A stretch of 64,000 nt of DNA from positions 1 to 64,000 of the forward strand of contig NZ_JACHHA010000005.1 of the NCBI RefSeq assembly GCF_014202495.1, in the 5' to 3' direction. Origin of the DNA: Cerasibacillus quisquiliarum (lineage in GTDB: Bacteria; Bacillota; Bacilli; Bacillales; Amphibacillaceae). Below the pieces are notes generated by a model that was given only the letters and a program-made list of their open reading frames with translations, was not told the origin of the DNA and made no database searches. The translations under genes were made by a program, and so were the position numbers. Shown here piece after piece: positions 1 through 11,682 of the stretch (position 1 is its first letter; each line of letters begins with the position of its first letter).

Positions 1-216
1 TTATTTTATTAGTTTAACTGATTAGGAGGCTATTTTAATAGAAAAGTGTTCAATTCTATCAAGCAGAAACTGTTGATTCTATTCTAGCAGTTACAAATAA
101 TTAATATAAACCAACTATGTCGAATCAAACTTTATTGTTTTTGATATGTAAAAAGCTATTTAAACAAAAAGTGCTTGTGAAACTTGAGGTATTTTTATTT
201 ATAGCTAGATTATTCA

Positions 217-951
217 TTACAGTACATCCTGCTCAACCTCCCCTAGATAATTATCTATAAAATTACGGAAAGCTTTATCCGGATTTGAATGATTGAACTT
301 CTTCAGGAACTCATCATATGTACCAACAAAATTTATCTTTCCCCTATGAAGTAGATGAATCTTACAATTCATTTCACTTAAATCATGCAAAACATGTGTT
401 GACATAATAACTACTTTATTTTTATTTTTACTTAGATTCATAATACTATCCAATATATCAACTTTAGAGTGCGGGTCAACACCTGATGTTGGCTCGTCAA
501 ATAAGTAAATTTTTCTCTCCAATTTCATCGCTAATGTAAACGTTAGCCATCTTCTTTCACCAATAGACATATCACCATAATATGTATTTGATAAGTATTC
601 TAATTTTTCTTTGAAATATTCATCATCAAAAAAATCGTGATGTTTTTTTGATTGATATCGATAATCACCTTTTAGAAATAATCTTATTAAATCTTTTCCT
701 TTTAAACCCATAGGAAAAAGCATTCCTTGTGTCATATACATAGTGTCTTTAATATTTACCCCATGTACAACACCTTTATCTACTTTTTTTAATAATATTC
801 CCGATATAATATCAAATAACGTTGTCTTTCCGGACCCATTCACTCCCAGTAAAACGTTTACCACTCCAGGTTCAAATGTAGTAGATATATTTTTTAGAAC
901 ATACCCCCTCGTCTCATTGTATTTAAAATATAAATTATCTAATTTGACCAT
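217..951 (-). CDS. ABC transporter ATP-binding protein (ABC-2 type exporter)
   Basis: Cytoplasmic ATPase of a small ABC exporter. The 244-residue protein has a Walker A motif (GVNGSGKTT, about residues 36-44), an unusual signature (MSIGERRW in place of LSGGQ) and Walker B followed by the D-loop (YLFDEPTSGVD), then a switch histidine in STHVL. Its partner permease lies immediately upstream on the same strand (gap about 15 bases), so the two form one operon. The substrate cannot be read from the sequence; NatA-like and bacteriocin-immunity exporters look alike. The gene appears more AT-rich than the pdh genes next to it, which may mean it was acquired. Confidence 0.85.
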   Translation of the reverse strand: MVKLDNLYFKYNETRGYVLKNISTTFEPGVVNVLLGVNGSGKTTLFDIISGILLKKVDKGVVHGVNIKDTMYMTQGMLFPMGLKGKDLIRLFLKGDYRYQSKKHHDFFDDEYFKEKLEYLSNTYYGDMSIGERRWLTFTLAMKLERKIYLFDEPTSGVDPHSKVDILDSIMNLSKNKNKVVIMSTHVLHDLSEMNCKIHLLHRGKINFVGTYDEFLKKFNHSNPDKAFRNFIDNYLGEVEQDVL

Positions 952-966
952 ATAGTTACGCTCCTT

Positions 967-1695
967 TTAGTTTTTTCTAGGAATAATGGACATATTTTTT
1001 AAGGAGAAAAAACCTATGATTAAATAGATTAAAGTTGTTAAAGCATTAATGATTACGATTTCAAAACTGAAATCATTTAACATGTTTAAAATATTCGATA
1101 AGTACACAACGGGATTCAAGCTGTACATAAAATATAAAAAATATGAATGTGTTTCTATTCCGAAATTTGCCAAATACAAAAATAAAATAAGTAATATCGT
1201 ACCTATAGGTGCAATATTATTTGCGTTTACGGGAATGATTACCATCCATAACATTGAAAAGCATATTGGTATGAATGCAATTAACATAGTCAATAAGCCT
1301 TTTAGAAATAGCTGAGAGAAATCGATTTTATAAACAACGGATATGATTAAGTTAAATACTGTGGTAAGTACAACTATATATAGTAATTGAGATAGCAATT
1401 TACCAAATATAATGACATGTTTATTACCACTTAGAAATGTAAAGCTTTTAAGAAAACCTGAATCCCGATATTGAATGATAGCTAACAGGACACCGCTTAG
1501 CACGGTTGTTAAAAGCATGAAACCCCAATAAATATGAATAAAATTTAGCATCTCTATATCCATATTATTATTTTTAAATGCATTAAAACGAATAAAGAAA
1601 AACAAGATGGGGAGTGCTAAAAACCAAAAAAATCCAATTTTGTTATACACATTTTGTTTGTTAAATATGTATACGTACTGCATGAGCTGCCTCAT
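967..1695 (-). CDS. ABC-2 type transporter permease
   Basis: A 242-residue, very hydrophobic protein with about six membrane segments, beginning with a short cytoplasmic N-terminus that leads into FFWFLALPILFFFIRF. Size and segment pattern fit the membrane subunit of ABC-2 exporters. It is first in the operon, followed by the ATPase gene at 217-951. No substrate-binding protein or peptide precursor lies next to it in the window. I do not recognise the subfamily. Confidence 0.75.
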   Translation of the reverse strand: MRQLMQYVYIFNKQNVYNKIGFFWFLALPILFFFIRFNAFKNNNMDIEMLNFIHIYWGFMLLTTVLSGVLLAIIQYRDSGFLKSFTFLSGNKHVIIFGKLLSQLLYIVVLTTVFNLIISVVYKIDFSQLFLKGLLTMLIAFIPICFSMLWMVIIPVNANNIAPIGTILLILFLYLANFGIETHSYFLYFMYSLNPVVYLSNILNMLNDFSFEIVIINALTTLIYLIIGFFSLKNMSIIPRKN

Positions 1696-1810
1696 AAAAT
1701 CCCCCTTATCATTCTATATAAGTTTATTAACATATGAAAACATCGTATCAAATGTATACATGATAGGCAATTAAATTCAAAAAATTACTATAATAAAAAT
1801 GCATATAAAA

Positions 1811-1839
1811 AAACAGAGAGCCGTTATGACCCTCTGTTT
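1811..1839 (-). terminator. Terminator of the pdh operon
   Basis: Arms AAACAGAG (1811-1818) and CTCTGTTT (1832-1839) form a hairpin just past the pdhD stop. Read on the minus strand it is followed by a T-run. Confidence 0.8.
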
Positions 1840-1847
1840 ATGATTGT

Positions 1848-3254
1848 TTATAGCATATGTGTTGGTTTGCCAATTGCGATATCTGCAGCTTCCATTGCGA
1901 TTTCACCTAATGTTGGGTGTGCATGAATTGTAAGTGCAATATCTTCTGCTGTCATTCCTGCTTCAACAGCTAATCCGAGTTCAGCAATCATATCACTTGC
2001 GTTCGGTCCTGCAATTTGTGCACCAATTACAAGTCCGTCTTCTTTTCTTGTAACAAGCTTTAAGAAGCCATCTGTACTATTCATTGATAGTGCCCGACCA
2101 TTAGCAGCAAATGGGAACTTAGATGCTTTTGCATCAATTCCAGCTTCTTTTGCTTCTTTTTCAGTATAGCCTACACTAGCTAACTCTGGGTCTGAGAAGA
2201 CAACTGCCGGCATAGCTAAGTAATCGATAGCAGATTTTTCACCACTAATTGCTTCAGCTGCAACTTTACCTTCATAAGATGCTTTATGTGCAAGCGGTGG
2301 ACCTGCTACAATATCTCCAATCGCATAAATATTACTTACATTTGTACGACATTGCTTATCAATTTTAACGAGGCCTCGATCATCTAGTTCAATACCTACT
2401 TGCTCAAGACCAAGTTCATCTGTATTTGGACGACGACCAACTGTGACGAGAACATAATCGGCTTCAACCGTCTCTTCTTCACCTTTTACCTCATATGTGA
2501 CTTTAACGCCATCCTTTGTCTCTTCAACACCTTTAGCCATTGCTTCTGTAATGATAGAAGCACCTTTTTTCGTTAGACGCTTTTTAACGAGCTGGCTCAT
2601 TTGCTTTTCAAATCCGCCGAGGATATTCTTCGTTCCTTCTAAGATGGTAATCTCTGTTCCAAAGTTCGCAAATGCTGAACTTAATTCAGTACCGATATAA
2701 CCTCCACCAATCACGACCATTTTTTTAGGTATTTCTTTCAGAGCTAATGCTCCTGTAGAATCAAGAACACGCTCAGAAAATTTAAAGCCTGGAATTTCAA
2801 TCGGTCTAGATCCTGTTGCAATAATACAGTTATTAAACTTGTATGTTTGTGAGTTCTTATCATCCATTACTCTAACTGTTTTGTCATCGACAAAATAGAC
2901 TTCACCTTTTACAATATCAACTTTATTACCTTTTAATAAGCCCTGCACTCCAGAAGTGAGTCGGTTGACAATGTTTTCCTTCCATTCTTGTACTTTAGAG
3001 AAGTCTACAGAAACTGTTTCAGTCGTAATGCCTAATTCACTATTTCCTTGGGCTTGTTGCGCTGTATGACCAGCTTGAATCAATGCCTTAGATGGAATAC
3101 ATCCTACATTTAAACAAGTTCCTCCTAAAGCATCTTTCTCAACAATTGTTACCTTTTGTCCCATTTGAGCTGCGCGAATTGCTGCTACATAGCCACCAGG
3201 GCCCGCCCCAACGACCAATGTGTCTACTTCAATTGGAAAATCCCCTACTACCAT
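1848..3254 (-). CDS. pdhD: Dihydrolipoyl dehydrogenase (E3) of pyruvate dehydrogenase
   Basis: FAD enzyme that reoxidises the dihydrolipoyl group of E2 and passes electrons to NAD+. The 468-residue protein has the FAD dinucleotide fold (GAGPGGY near residue 17), the redox disulfide [13 protein letters not shown], a second nucleotide motif GGGYIGTE and the C-terminal catalytic His-Glu in HAHPTLGE. Length is normal for the family. It is last in pdhABCD with 4 bases between E2 and E3, so it serves the pyruvate complex and perhaps other 2-oxoacid dehydrogenases. The ATG start has GGAGG about 8 bases upstream. Confidence 0.97.
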   Translation of the reverse strand: MVVGDFPIEVDTLVVGAGPGGYVAAIRAAQMGQKVTIVEKDALGGTCLNVGCIPSKALIQAGHTAQQAQGNSELGITTETVSVDFSKVQEWKENIVNRLTSGVQGLLKGNKVDIVKGEVYFVDDKTVRVMDDKNSQTYKFNNCIIATGSRPIEIPGFKFSERVLDSTGALALKEIPKKMVVIGGGYIGTELSSAFANFGTEITILEGTKNILGGFEKQMSQLVKKRLTKKGASIITEAMAKGVEETKDGVKVTYEVKGEEETVEADYVLVTVGRRPNTDELGLEQVGIELDDRGLVKIDKQCRTNVSNIYAIGDIVAGPPLAHKASYEGKVAAEAISGEKSAIDYLAMPAVVFSDPELASVGYTEKEAKEAGIDAKASKFPFAANGRALSMNSTDGFLKLVTRKEDGLVIGAQIAGPNASDMIAELGLAVEAGMTAEDIALTIHAHPTLGEIAMEAADIAIGKPTHML

Positions 3255-3258
3255 AAAT

Positions 3259-4527
3259 CTACGCCTCCATCATAATTAGTTGTGGATCGTTTAATAAACG
3301 TTTGATTTGATTTAGAGCCAATTGAGCTGTCGCGCCATCCACAATACGATGATCAAAGCTCAATGATAATGCAAGTACTGGAGCAATCACTATCTCTCCA
3401 TTACGTACAATCGGTTTCTCCTGTATACGGCCGATTCCTAAAATAGCTGCTTCAGGATAATTTAATACAGGTGTAAACCATTGCCCCCCTGCAGATCCGA
3501 TATTCGTAATTGTACTTGAGGCTCCTTTCATCTCCTCAGATGTAATTCTACCACTTCGTGCCTTTTCTGCCAATTCATTTATCTCTTTTGATATATCAAA
3601 GATAGATTTACGATCAGCATCCTTAACTACAGGAACGAGTAAACCACGATCAGTATCTGCAGCTATCCCGATATTGTAATAGTTTTTATATACAATTTCT
3701 TCTGTTTCATCATCAATCGCCGCATTTAAGATTGGGAACTTCTTAAGTGCAGAAACGAGTGCTTTCACAACATATGGTAAGTATGTGAGTTTAATTCCTT
3801 GTTCACTAGCTACTTCTTTAAATTTGCGTCGGTGTGCAACTAACTCTGTCACATCAATATCATCCATTAATGTAACATGAGGTGCCTTCGTTTTAGATTG
3901 TACCATTGCCTGAGCTATTGCTCGGCGAATACCACTCATTTTTTCACGTGTTTCTTCATATTGACTTGTTGTGGCAATTGGTGACTTTTCTGTTACTTCA
4001 GGAGCTTCTGTATCCTCTATTTGTTCAACTTCTGTTGATACTTCACCACTTATAAAACGATCAATATCCTCTTTCAAAACACGTCCATTTTTTCCTGTTC
4101 CTGTCACTTGACGAATATCAACATCATGGTCTCTAGCATACTTACGAACTGACGGCATAGCGATTACGAATTTAGTTTCTCCTACCGATTCGTCCTTTGT
4201 TTCTTCTTCATCAACCATTTGCTCTTCAGAAGATGCTTCCATGTCTGATTCCGTCTCTTCTTCTGAAGGCTCTAATTCATCTTCATATCCTTCAGCATCA
4301 ATAGAAATAAGTGTATCACCTACAATTGCGACGTTTCCTTCATCTACATGGATTTTTAAAACCGTTCCCTCTACAGGTGAAGGAATTTCAACGACCGCCT
4401 TATCATTTTGCACTTCACATAAGACATCATCTTCTTTTATTTCTTCGCCTTCTTTAACAAACCATTTTACAATTTCACCTTCATGAATGCCTTCTCCAAT
4501 GTCTGGTAATTTGAAATTAAATGCCAA
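3259..4527 (-). CDS. pdhC: Dihydrolipoamide acetyltransferase (E2) of pyruvate dehydrogenase
   Basis: Core of the complex, moving the acetyl group from lipoate to CoA. Order of parts: one lipoyl domain (about residues 1-77, lipoylated Lys in [12 protein letters not shown]), an acidic linker rich in Glu, Asp and Ser, a peripheral subunit-binding domain ([19 protein letters not shown] to EDIDRF), then the catalytic domain ending with [11 protein letters not shown] start at TTG 4527 because AGGAGG sits 9 bases before it and the protein then begins [13 protein letters not shown]; an upstream in-frame TTG at 4536 abuts the ribosome site and is unlikely. Length, about 422 residues, is normal. Confidence 0.96.
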   Translation of the reverse strand: MAFNFKLPDIGEGIHEGEIVKWFVKEGEEIKEDDVLCEVQNDKAVVEIPSPVEGTVLKIHVDEGNVAIVGDTLISIDAEGYEDELEPSEEETESDMEASSEEQMVDEEETKDESVGETKFVIAMPSVRKYARDHDVDIRQVTGTGKNGRVLKEDIDRFISGEVSTEVEQIEDTEAPEVTEKSPIATTSQYEETREKMSGIRRAIAQAMVQSKTKAPHVTLMDDIDVTELVAHRRKFKEVASEQGIKLTYLPYVVKALVSALKKFPILNAAIDDETEEIVYKNYYNIGIAADTDRGLLVPVVKDADRKSIFDISKEINELAEKARSGRITSEEMKGASSTITNIGSAGGQWFTPVLNYPEAAILGIGRIQEKPIVRNGEIVIAPVLALSLSFDHRIVDGATAQLALNQIKRLLNDPQLIMMEA

Positions 4528-4553
4528 TAGACTCAACCTCCTATTCCGATTTT

Positions 4554-5531
4554 TTAATAGTTAAGTACATATTTAACCTTATCAATAATATCTTTATCAT
4601 CCGGTAGCCATAAATGTTCGGCCTCTGCAAACGGATAAATCGTATCTGGCGCTGTTACTCGCATAACAGGTGCTTCAAGATGTAAGATAGCTCTTTCTTG
4701 AATTTCTGCAACGACATTAGCTGCAACACCCGCTTGTCGCTGTGCCTCTTGAACGACGATAGCACGATTTGTCTTCTTAACTGATTCGACAATTGTTTCA
4801 TAGTCAATTGGTGAAACAGTTCGTAAGTCAATAACTTCGGCATTAATGCGATCTTTTTCTAGTTGTTCGGCTGCTTTTAAGGCAGAATGGACCATAGCTC
4901 CATATGCTATAATAGTCACATCTTTTCCTTTTCTCTTAACATCTGCTTTACCTAACTCAATTGTATATTCACCTTCAGGAACTTCCTCTCGAAATGAACG
5001 ATATAACTTCATATGTTCTAAGAAAACAACTGGATCGTTATCACGGATAGATGAAATTAGTAATCCTTTCGCATCGTATGGTGTTGATGGTATAACAACT
5101 TTTACACCAGGTTGCTGAGCAATTAATCCTTCTAATGAATCTGCATGTAATTCAGGTGTATTAACTCCCCCACCAAATGGTGAGCGAATTGTAATCGGTG
5201 CGTGTTCCGTATTACCGGAACGAAATCTCATTCGGGCCATTTGTCCGTTGATTGAATCCATTGTTTCATAAACGAAACCGAAGAACTGAATTTCTGGCAC
5301 AGGACGGAATCCTTCTAATGCTAAACCAATCGCTAAACCGTTAATTGCAGATTCCGCCAAAGGTGTGTCAAATACACGTTGTTCACCAAATTCAGCTTGC
5401 AATCCATCTGTTGCACGGAAAACACCACCGTTTTTACCGACATCTTCCCCAAACACCAACACATTCTCATCATTTTTCAACTCAATTCGTAATGCATCAG
5501 TGATTGCTTGTATCATAGTCATTTGTGCCAT
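4554..5531 (-). CDS. pdhB: Pyruvate dehydrogenase E1 component, beta subunit
   Basis: Partner of E1 alpha in the thiamine diphosphate-dependent decarboxylation of pyruvate and acetylation of E2 lipoate. The 325-residue protein has the transketolase pyrimidine-binding half ([35 protein letters not shown]) and the C-terminal transketolase domain ([18 protein letters not shown]). Length is typical. It lies 3 bases after the pdhA stop region. A weak GGAG site precedes the ATG by about 12 bases, which fits translational coupling to pdhA. Confidence 0.97.
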   Translation of the reverse strand: MAQMTMIQAITDALRIELKNDENVLVFGEDVGKNGGVFRATDGLQAEFGEQRVFDTPLAESAINGLAIGLALEGFRPVPEIQFFGFVYETMDSINGQMARMRFRSGNTEHAPITIRSPFGGGVNTPELHADSLEGLIAQQPGVKVVIPSTPYDAKGLLISSIRDNDPVVFLEHMKLYRSFREEVPEGEYTIELGKADVKRKGKDVTIIAYGAMVHSALKAAEQLEKDRINAEVIDLRTVSPIDYETIVESVKKTNRAIVVQEAQRQAGVAANVVAEIQERAILHLEAPVMRVTAPDTIYPFAEAEHLWLPDDKDIIDKVKYVLNY

Positions 5532-5534
5532 CGT

Positions 5535-6903
<1,369 letters not shown>

Positions 6904-6938
6904 AACAGCGTTAAATCAAAAATTGATTTAACGCTGTT
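6904..6938 (-). terminator. Terminator of ykyA
   Basis: A 14-bp perfect stem, AACAGCGTTAAATC (6904-6917) and its complement (6925-6938), lies just past the ykyA stop, with a T-run on the minus strand. Confidence 0.85.
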
Positions 6939-6942
6939 CTTC

Positions 6943-7605
6943 TTAATTTTTATCCTTGTATGTGACATTCAAATCTGCATCTTCATAAAATCGACGTTTT
7001 AACTCATTATACTCCTCGGTTTTTTTATTGAATGTTTTGTTCGCTTTGATAATCGATTCATAATGTTCGTTTAATAATTCAATCTGTTTTGATAGCTGTT
7101 CTTGTGTTGATTCTTCATCAACAAGCATACGATACAATTGTTTCTCTAAGTCTAAAGATTCTTTATATGTTTTATAAATTTCATCGTATGCTTCGTAACG
7201 CTCAATCATTTTATCATATAGCTGAGTGATAGAACGTGCTAATGCTTTATCTGTAAGGTCATCTTTAAGTGAATGTATTTTAATAAATTCTTCTTTTGCT
7301 GTTTGAAGGCTATCATTTTCTAATTCAATTAACTCAATACGTTGATCAATGAGTTCATTGGCTTCTTTAGAAAGCGCTTTAATTTCATCTAATTCATCTG
7401 AAGATAAATCAATTATTTTTTCGTAAATACCTTGTTCCTTTTTTTCTAGATCAACCAATTCTTTCTGTTTCTCTGAAAATTCTTTTTCTAATGCGACTGT
7501 TTCTTCTAGATGACCATAAATTTTCTTTTGAACCGACTCACCACATGCAGTCAACGTAAACATAATACTGACTAGGAGAATTAAATAGTAGATTTTTCTA
7601 ATCAT
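6943..7605 (-). CDS. ykyA: YkyA-type cell-wall-associated lipoprotein
   Basis: A 220-residue lipoprotein with N-terminus MIRKIYYLILLVSIMFTLTAC, where LTAC is the lipobox, followed by a long, highly charged coiled-coil region rich in Glu, Lys and Leu. It matches the putative cell-wall-binding lipoproteins of the YkyA group. The start at 7605 follows AAAGGAGAG by 7 bases; a longer frame reaching 7719 has no ribosome site and would bury the signal peptide. As in B. subtilis it lies between pdhA and def. Its job is unknown; a toxin-like coiled coil or wall-associated role has only been suggested by structure. Confidence 0.85.
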   Translation of the reverse strand: MIRKIYYLILLVSIMFTLTACGESVQKKIYGHLEETVALEKEFSEKQKELVDLEKKEQGIYEKIIDLSSDELDEIKALSKEANELIDQRIELIELENDSLQTAKEEFIKIHSLKDDLTDKALARSITQLYDKMIERYEAYDEIYKTYKESLDLEKQLYRMLVDEESTQEQLSKQIELLNEHYESIIKANKTFNKKTEEYNELKRRFYEDADLNVTYKDKN

Positions 7606-7782
7606 TCGCTCTCTCCTTTCACCAAAATAGCTAAATGTATAATGTGTACCAAGTATATCACAAGAAACATATGTTAAGATATATGTAATTATGACATGAA
7701 TCATGTTTAATCCTTTCATTTATGTTAAACTATTAACTAGTATTTAATGTAAAGACTGTTATATGTAGTGGAGTGACGATTA

Positions 7783-8334
7783 ATGATTACGATGAAAGAT
7801 ATTGTACGGGAAGGTCATCCTGCTTTAAGAGAAATAGCTAAAGAAGTTGCGATGCCACCTTCCAAAGAAGACATTCAAACATTGAAAAAAATGCTTGAGT
7901 TCTTAAAAAACAGTCAAGATGAGGAGCTATGTAAGAAGTATAATCTAAGACCAGGTGTCGGCTTAGCCGCCCCACAACTCGGTATAACAAAGCGAATGAT
8001 AGCTGTTCATTTTGAAGATATTAATGGTAAAATGTATAGTTATGGTTTATTTAATCCGAAGATTATGAGTCATTCAGTAGAAAAAGCTTATTTAATTGCT
8101 GGTGAGGGGTGCTTATCAGTAGATCGCCCAGTTGAAGGCTATGTCCCAAGGTATGCACGGATTACGATTAAAGCGATCGATTTAGAAGGGAATGAAATAA
8201 AACTACGCCTAAAAGATTATGCAGCAATTGTTTTCCAACATGAAATCGATCATTTAAATGGGATCATGTTCTACGATCATATTAACGAAAACCAGCCTTT
8301 TCAAGCTCCTGAAAATGCTAGAGCAATTGGATAA
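7783..8334 (+). CDS. def: Peptide deformylase
   Basis: Removes the formyl group from the N-terminal Met of new proteins. All three motifs are present: GVGLAAPQ (residues 58-65), EGCLS with the metal-ligand Cys110, and QHEIDH (metal His153 and His157, catalytic Glu154). At 183 residues, with an insertion between the N-terminal helix and motif 1, it fits the type II enzymes of Gram-positive bacteria. Divergent from ykyA, as in B. subtilis. GGAG lies close upstream of the ATG. Confidence 0.97.
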   Translation: MITMKDIVREGHPALREIAKEVAMPPSKEDIQTLKKMLEFLKNSQDEELCKKYNLRPGVGLAAPQLGITKRMIAVHFEDINGKMYSYGLFNPKIMSHSVEKAYLIAGEGCLSVDRPVEGYVPRYARITIKAIDLEGNEIKLRLKDYAAIVFQHEIDHLNGIMFYDHINENQPFQAPENARAIG

Positions 8335-8340
8335 TCCAAA

Positions 8341-8373
8341 AAACGCTTCAACCATTTGGTTGAAGCGTTTTTT
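8341..8373 (+). terminator. Terminator of def
   Basis: Arms AAACGCTTCAACC (8341-8353) and GGTTGAAGCGTTT (8358-8370) with a 4-base loop and a T-run, 6 bases after the def stop. Confidence 0.9.
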
Positions 8374-8626
8374 AGTTATTGGCCAATCCGATGCATAAAA
8401 ATTCACTTTATGCAAAACTTAAACAAAAACAAGCATATTGGACAGGAATTTTCTTGTTAAAAGTCAATCTACATAAGTTTTTGCATAACATGGAGTAATA
8501 TGTTTTAAATTAATTCGAGTATAACCCTTTTCTTATTTCAAAAAGGATACTATAATGAAGTTAAGTAGGAAAGGATCGGTTGAACGTCAAATGCTTTTCT
8601 TAATACTAGAAAGGAGTTGCCCGATT

Positions 8627-8731
8627 ATGTTGAAACGTCTAAGAGAAAAGCTAAAAGAACGTTTAAAAGACTTACTGGGCAGAGGACGTGTACCAACAAC
8701 ATATAAGAATAACAATGGCCAATCATCGTAA
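8627..8731 (+). CDS. Small basic protein, 34 residues
   Basis: A short frame with a good ribosome site (AAGGAG, 8611-8616, 10 bases before ATG). The product begins MLKRLREKLKERLKDLLGRG: an amphipathic, strongly basic helix with alternating charged and Leu residues, then a polar tail. I recognise no family. It stands alone between def and rpoY with its own upstream region. A 9-bp inverted repeat (8825-8833 and 8842-8850) lies about 90 bases downstream and could end its transcript or act on rpoY. A membrane-surface or RNA-binding helix would fit, but this is only a guess. Confidence 0.55.
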   Translation: MLKRLREKLKERLKDLLGRGRVPTTYKNNNGQSS

Positions 8732-8824
8732 TGAACTCGCCATTTATTAAGTGATATTAGTAGTCGGACCAACATTATTTTAAAATCTCTCATAACGGAA
8801 ATAATACGGAACAACGGAATTTAA

Positions 8825-8850
8825 ATAGTTATCGAGCGCTTGATAACTAT
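8825..8850. repeat. 9-bp inverted repeat upstream of rpoY
   Basis: ATAGTTATC (8825-8833) and GATAACTAT (8842-8850) are perfect complements around an 8-base spacer, 68 bases before the rpoY start. It is AT-rich, with only a broken T-run after it, so it may be a weak terminator for the small gene at 8627 or an operator for rpoY-rnjA. Confidence 0.45.
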
Positions 8851-8917
8851 CATCTTTACTGAATTTTTTAGATGTATGGAAAATATTGTAATAAAATGAT
8901 TAGGAGCGATAAAAAAC

Positions 8918-9127
8918 ATGATTTTTAAAGTATTATATCAGGAATATCCTGACGAGGTACCAACTCGCGAACGTACAAAAAGTATTTATATAGAAGCAGA
9001 ATCTGTTCGAGATGTACGTCAAAAACTACAAAATAAACCGATAAATATTGAATATATCCAGCCCTTAACTGAAACACACTTAGCCTATGACCAGCAATCT
9101 GAAGACTATAAATTGGAGAAGGTTTAA
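8918..9127 (+). CDS. rpoY: RNA polymerase epsilon subunit
   Basis: A 69-residue auxiliary subunit of RNA polymerase found in Firmicutes. The sequence begins MIFKVLYQEYPDEVPTRERT and carries the family's TKSIYIEAESVRDVR core. It lies 4 bases before rnjA, the arrangement seen in B. subtilis (ykzG-ykqC). TTAGGAGCG precedes the ATG. Confidence 0.93.
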   Translation: MIFKVLYQEYPDEVPTRERTKSIYIEAESVRDVRQKLQNKPINIEYIQPLTETHLAYDQQSEDYKLEKV

Positions 9128-9131
9128 ATAA

Positions 9132-10799
9132 ATGAAATTCGTCAAAAATGATCAAACAGCGATTTTTGCATTGGGCGGGCTAGGAGAAATAGGAAAAAAC
9201 ACATATGGGATACAATTTCAAGATGAGATTATTCTAATCGATGCAGGAATTAAATTTCCTGAAGATGAACTTCTTGGTATTGATTACGTTATCCCTGATT
9301 ACACGTATCTTATTCAAAATCAAGATAAAATTAAGGGTTTATTTGTTACACATGGGCATGAAGACCATATAGGTGGGATTCCTTACTTACTACGCGAAGT
9401 AAATATTCCAATATATGCAGGTCATCTTGCTATGGGTCTTATCAAAAATAAATTAGAAGAGCATGGTTTATTGCGTCAAGCTAAACTGACGACAATCCAT
9501 GAACATGATATCATTAAATTCCGTAAAACATCTGTTTCATTTTTCCGTACAACTCACAGTATTCCAGATTCCTATGGGATTGTGGTTAAAACACCACCTG
9601 GAAATATTGTTCATACAGGAGATTTTAAATTTGACTTTACCCCTGTTGGTGAACCGGCTAATCTAGCTAAAATGGCACAAATCGGAAGTGAAGGTGTACT
9701 CTGCCTTCTTTCAGACAGTACAAACAGTGAAGTACCTGGATTTACAATGTCTGAACGCGTGGTTGGCGAAACGATCCATGATATTTTTAGTCGTGTAGAA
9801 GACCGAATCATCTTTGCTACCTTTGCATCAAACACTTATCGTTTACAGCAAGTCGTTTCAGCAGCAGTGAAGAACAAACGAAAAATAGCTGTATTTGGTA
9901 GAAGTATGGAGGCTGCCATTAACCTTGGACAAGAACTTGGTTATATACAAGCTCCAAAAAACACATTTATTGATGGAAATCAAATTAATAAACTCCCAGC
10001 ACATAAAGTGACAATCTTATGTACTGGTTCTCAAGGGGAACCAATGGCAGCTTTATCACGTATAGCGAATGGGACACATAAACAAATTAAAATTATTCCT
10101 GGTGATACGGTGATTTTTTCATCATCACCTATTCCTGGAAACACAATAAGTATTAACCGTATTATTGATAATCTTTATCGGGCAGGGGCAGAAGTCATTC
10201 ATCACAAAGTAAGTGATATCCACACATCCGGACACGGTAGTCAAGAAGAATTAAAGCTCATGCTTCGTCTAATGAGACCAACATTCTTTATGCCTATTCA
10301 TGGAGAATATCGTATGTTAAAAGAACATACGAAGTTAGCTGAAGCTTGCGATGTTAAACCGGAAAATACCTTTATAATGGATAATGGTGAGGTCCTAGCC
10401 ATAGGAAAAGATACTGCAAAAGTCGTTGGAAAAATTCCAGCTGATTCCATTTACGTTGATGGTAAAGGTGTTGGTGATATTGGTAATATTGTCCTTCGTG
10501 ACCGTAGAATCTTATCTCAAGAAGGACTTGTCATTGTCGTAGTGAGCATTGATATGAAGGAATTTAAAATCGCCTCTGGTCCCGATATCATTTCACGTGG
10601 GTTTGTTTATATGCGTGAATCAGAGGATTTAATCAACCAAGCTCAACAGCTGGTTGAAGACCATTTACAAAAAATCATGAAACGACGTACAACAAAATGG
10701 TCAGAAATTAAAAACGAAATTACCGATACAATTGCACCTTTTTTATTTAAAAAGACGAAACGTAAACCGATGATTTTACCAATTATTATGGAAGTCTAA
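9132..10799 (+). CDS. rnjA: Ribonuclease J1
   Basis: Essential 5'-3' exonuclease and endonuclease of mRNA decay and rRNA maturation. The 555-residue protein has the metallo-beta-lactamase core with HGHEDHIGG (His74, His76, Asp78, His79), the beta-CASP domain ([17 protein letters not shown]), the late [10 protein letters not shown] and MPIHGEYR motifs and a C-terminal domain ending in [16 protein letters not shown]. Translationally coupled to rpoY, 4 bases apart. Confidence 0.97.
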   Translation: MKFVKNDQTAIFALGGLGEIGKNTYGIQFQDEIILIDAGIKFPEDELLGIDYVIPDYTYLIQNQDKIKGLFVTHGHEDHIGGIPYLLREVNIPIYAGHLAMGLIKNKLEEHGLLRQAKLTTIHEHDIIKFRKTSVSFFRTTHSIPDSYGIVVKTPPGNIVHTGDFKFDFTPVGEPANLAKMAQIGSEGVLCLLSDSTNSEVPGFTMSERVVGETIHDIFSRVEDRIIFATFASNTYRLQQVVSAAVKNKRKIAVFGRSMEAAINLGQELGYIQAPKNTFIDGNQINKLPAHKVTILCTGSQGEPMAALSRIANGTHKQIKIIPGDTVIFSSSPIPGNTISINRIIDNLYRAGAEVIHHKVSDIHTSGHGSQEELKLMLRLMRPTFFMPIHGEYRMLKEHTKLAEACDVKPENTFIMDNGEVLAIGKDTAKVVGKIPADSIYVDGKGVGDIGNIVLRDRRILSQEGLVIVVVSIDMKEFKIASGPDIISRGFVYMRESEDLINQAQQLVEDHLQKIMKRRTTKWSEIKNEITDTIAPFLFKKTKRKPMILPIIMEV

Positions 10800-10835
10800 A
10801 AAGACTTAGCAAAATACCAATAAATATAAAAAAGA

Positions 10836-10881
10836 AAGTTAGGTCGTCCATTTCGAATAGATCGGCCTAACTTCTTTTTTT
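10836..10881 (+). terminator. Terminator of rpoY-rnjA
   Basis: AAGTTAGGTCG (10836-10846) pairs with CGGCCTAACTT (10863-10873), with one G-U pair, followed by CTTTTTTT. Confidence 0.85.
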
Positions 10882-10913
10882 AATGTATGATTGACTCATA
10901 TTGACAAGCTTTT

Positions 10914-11582
10914 TTAATCATCTTCAATGACAAGTTCTTTTTCAAATCGAGCAATATCTTTGTCCGATCCGATTACAATTAACACTTCTTGTTCCTGTAA
11001 AACTTCATCAGCTCGGGGTGAGACATTAATATCATTTCCTTGACGAATTGCGACAACGTTACAGCCATAGTTAGCGCGAATATCTAAGTCAACTAATGAT
11101 TTTCCAATCATTTTATGACTTACTTTTACTTCGACAATACTATGATCTTCTGACAGTTCCAGATAGTCTAAAATATTATTTGAGATGATACTATGGGCAA
11201 TCCGTCTTCCCATATCTCGTTCGGGATGAACGACATGATGGGCACCTATTTTATTTACAATTTTTGCATGATAATCATTATTAGCCTTGACTGTTATTTT
11301 GTTTACACCAAGTTCCGATAAAATGACTGTTGTTAAAATACTTGCTTGAATGTTATCTCCTATTGCAACAATGACATGATCAAAATTCGTAATACCTAAT
11401 TCCTTTAACGTCGCTTCGTCGGTAGAGTCCGCTATGACGGCATGTGATGCAACATTTTTAAACTCATTCACCTTATCTTCACTAATATCAATTGCCAAAA
11501 CATTCATGCCTTCTTTACTCAATTCGTAACAAATACTGCCGCCGAATCTTCCTAGGCCAATAACGGCAAATTCTCTCTTCAT
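10914..11582 (-). CDS. ktrC: Ktr potassium channel gating subunit (RCK protein)
   Basis: Cytoplasmic ring-forming subunit that gates a Ktr K+ transporter in response to nucleotides. The 222-residue protein has an N-terminal RCK/TrkA-N Rossmann domain (VIGLGRFGGSICYEL, acidic residue in VLAIDIS) and a C-terminal TrkA-C domain (from SVIEVKVSHKMIG). In B. subtilis ktrC (ykqB) has the same place beside rnjA. TrkA-C domains of Ktr proteins can bind c-di-AMP; I cannot confirm that here. The membrane partner is probably the gene at 22766-24130. GGGGGA precedes the ATG. Confidence 0.92.
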   Translation of the reverse strand: MKREFAVIGLGRFGGSICYELSKEGMNVLAIDISEDKVNEFKNVASHAVIADSTDEATLKELGITNFDHVIVAIGDNIQASILTTVILSELGVNKITVKANNDYHAKIVNKIGAHHVVHPERDMGRRIAHSIISNNILDYLELSEDHSIVEVKVSHKMIGKSLVDLDIRANYGCNVVAIRQGNDINVSPRADEVLQEQEVLIVIGSDKDIARFEKELVIEDD

Positions 11583-11640
11583 ATAAGTTCCCCCAAATCG
11601 ACGTACTAACTACTTTGATAGTGTATCATATTGTATAAAA

Positions 11641-11679
11641 AAGCGTCATGTTTTTTTACCTATAAAGAGAATGATGCTT
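11641..11679 (-). terminator. Terminator between ktrC and the ABC exporter genes
   Basis: AAGCGTCAT (11641-11649) and ATGATGCTT (11671-11679) pair with one G-U and are flanked by A-run and T-run. It ends the minus-strand ABC transcript. Confidence 0.65.
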
Positions 11680-11682
11680 TTT

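Noticed and set aside
1-216. A gene fragment at the left edge
   Set aside because: All frames are broken by stops and no conserved residues appear; I see only AT-rich intergenic DNA.
1049-1315. 88-codon plus-strand frame inside the ABC permease
   Set aside because: Antisense shadow of the permease gene; its hydrophobic pattern mirrors the membrane segments.
8587-8814. 75-codon minus-strand frame opposite the 34-residue gene
   Set aside because: It lies antisense to the better supported small gene and has no ribosome site or family resemblance.
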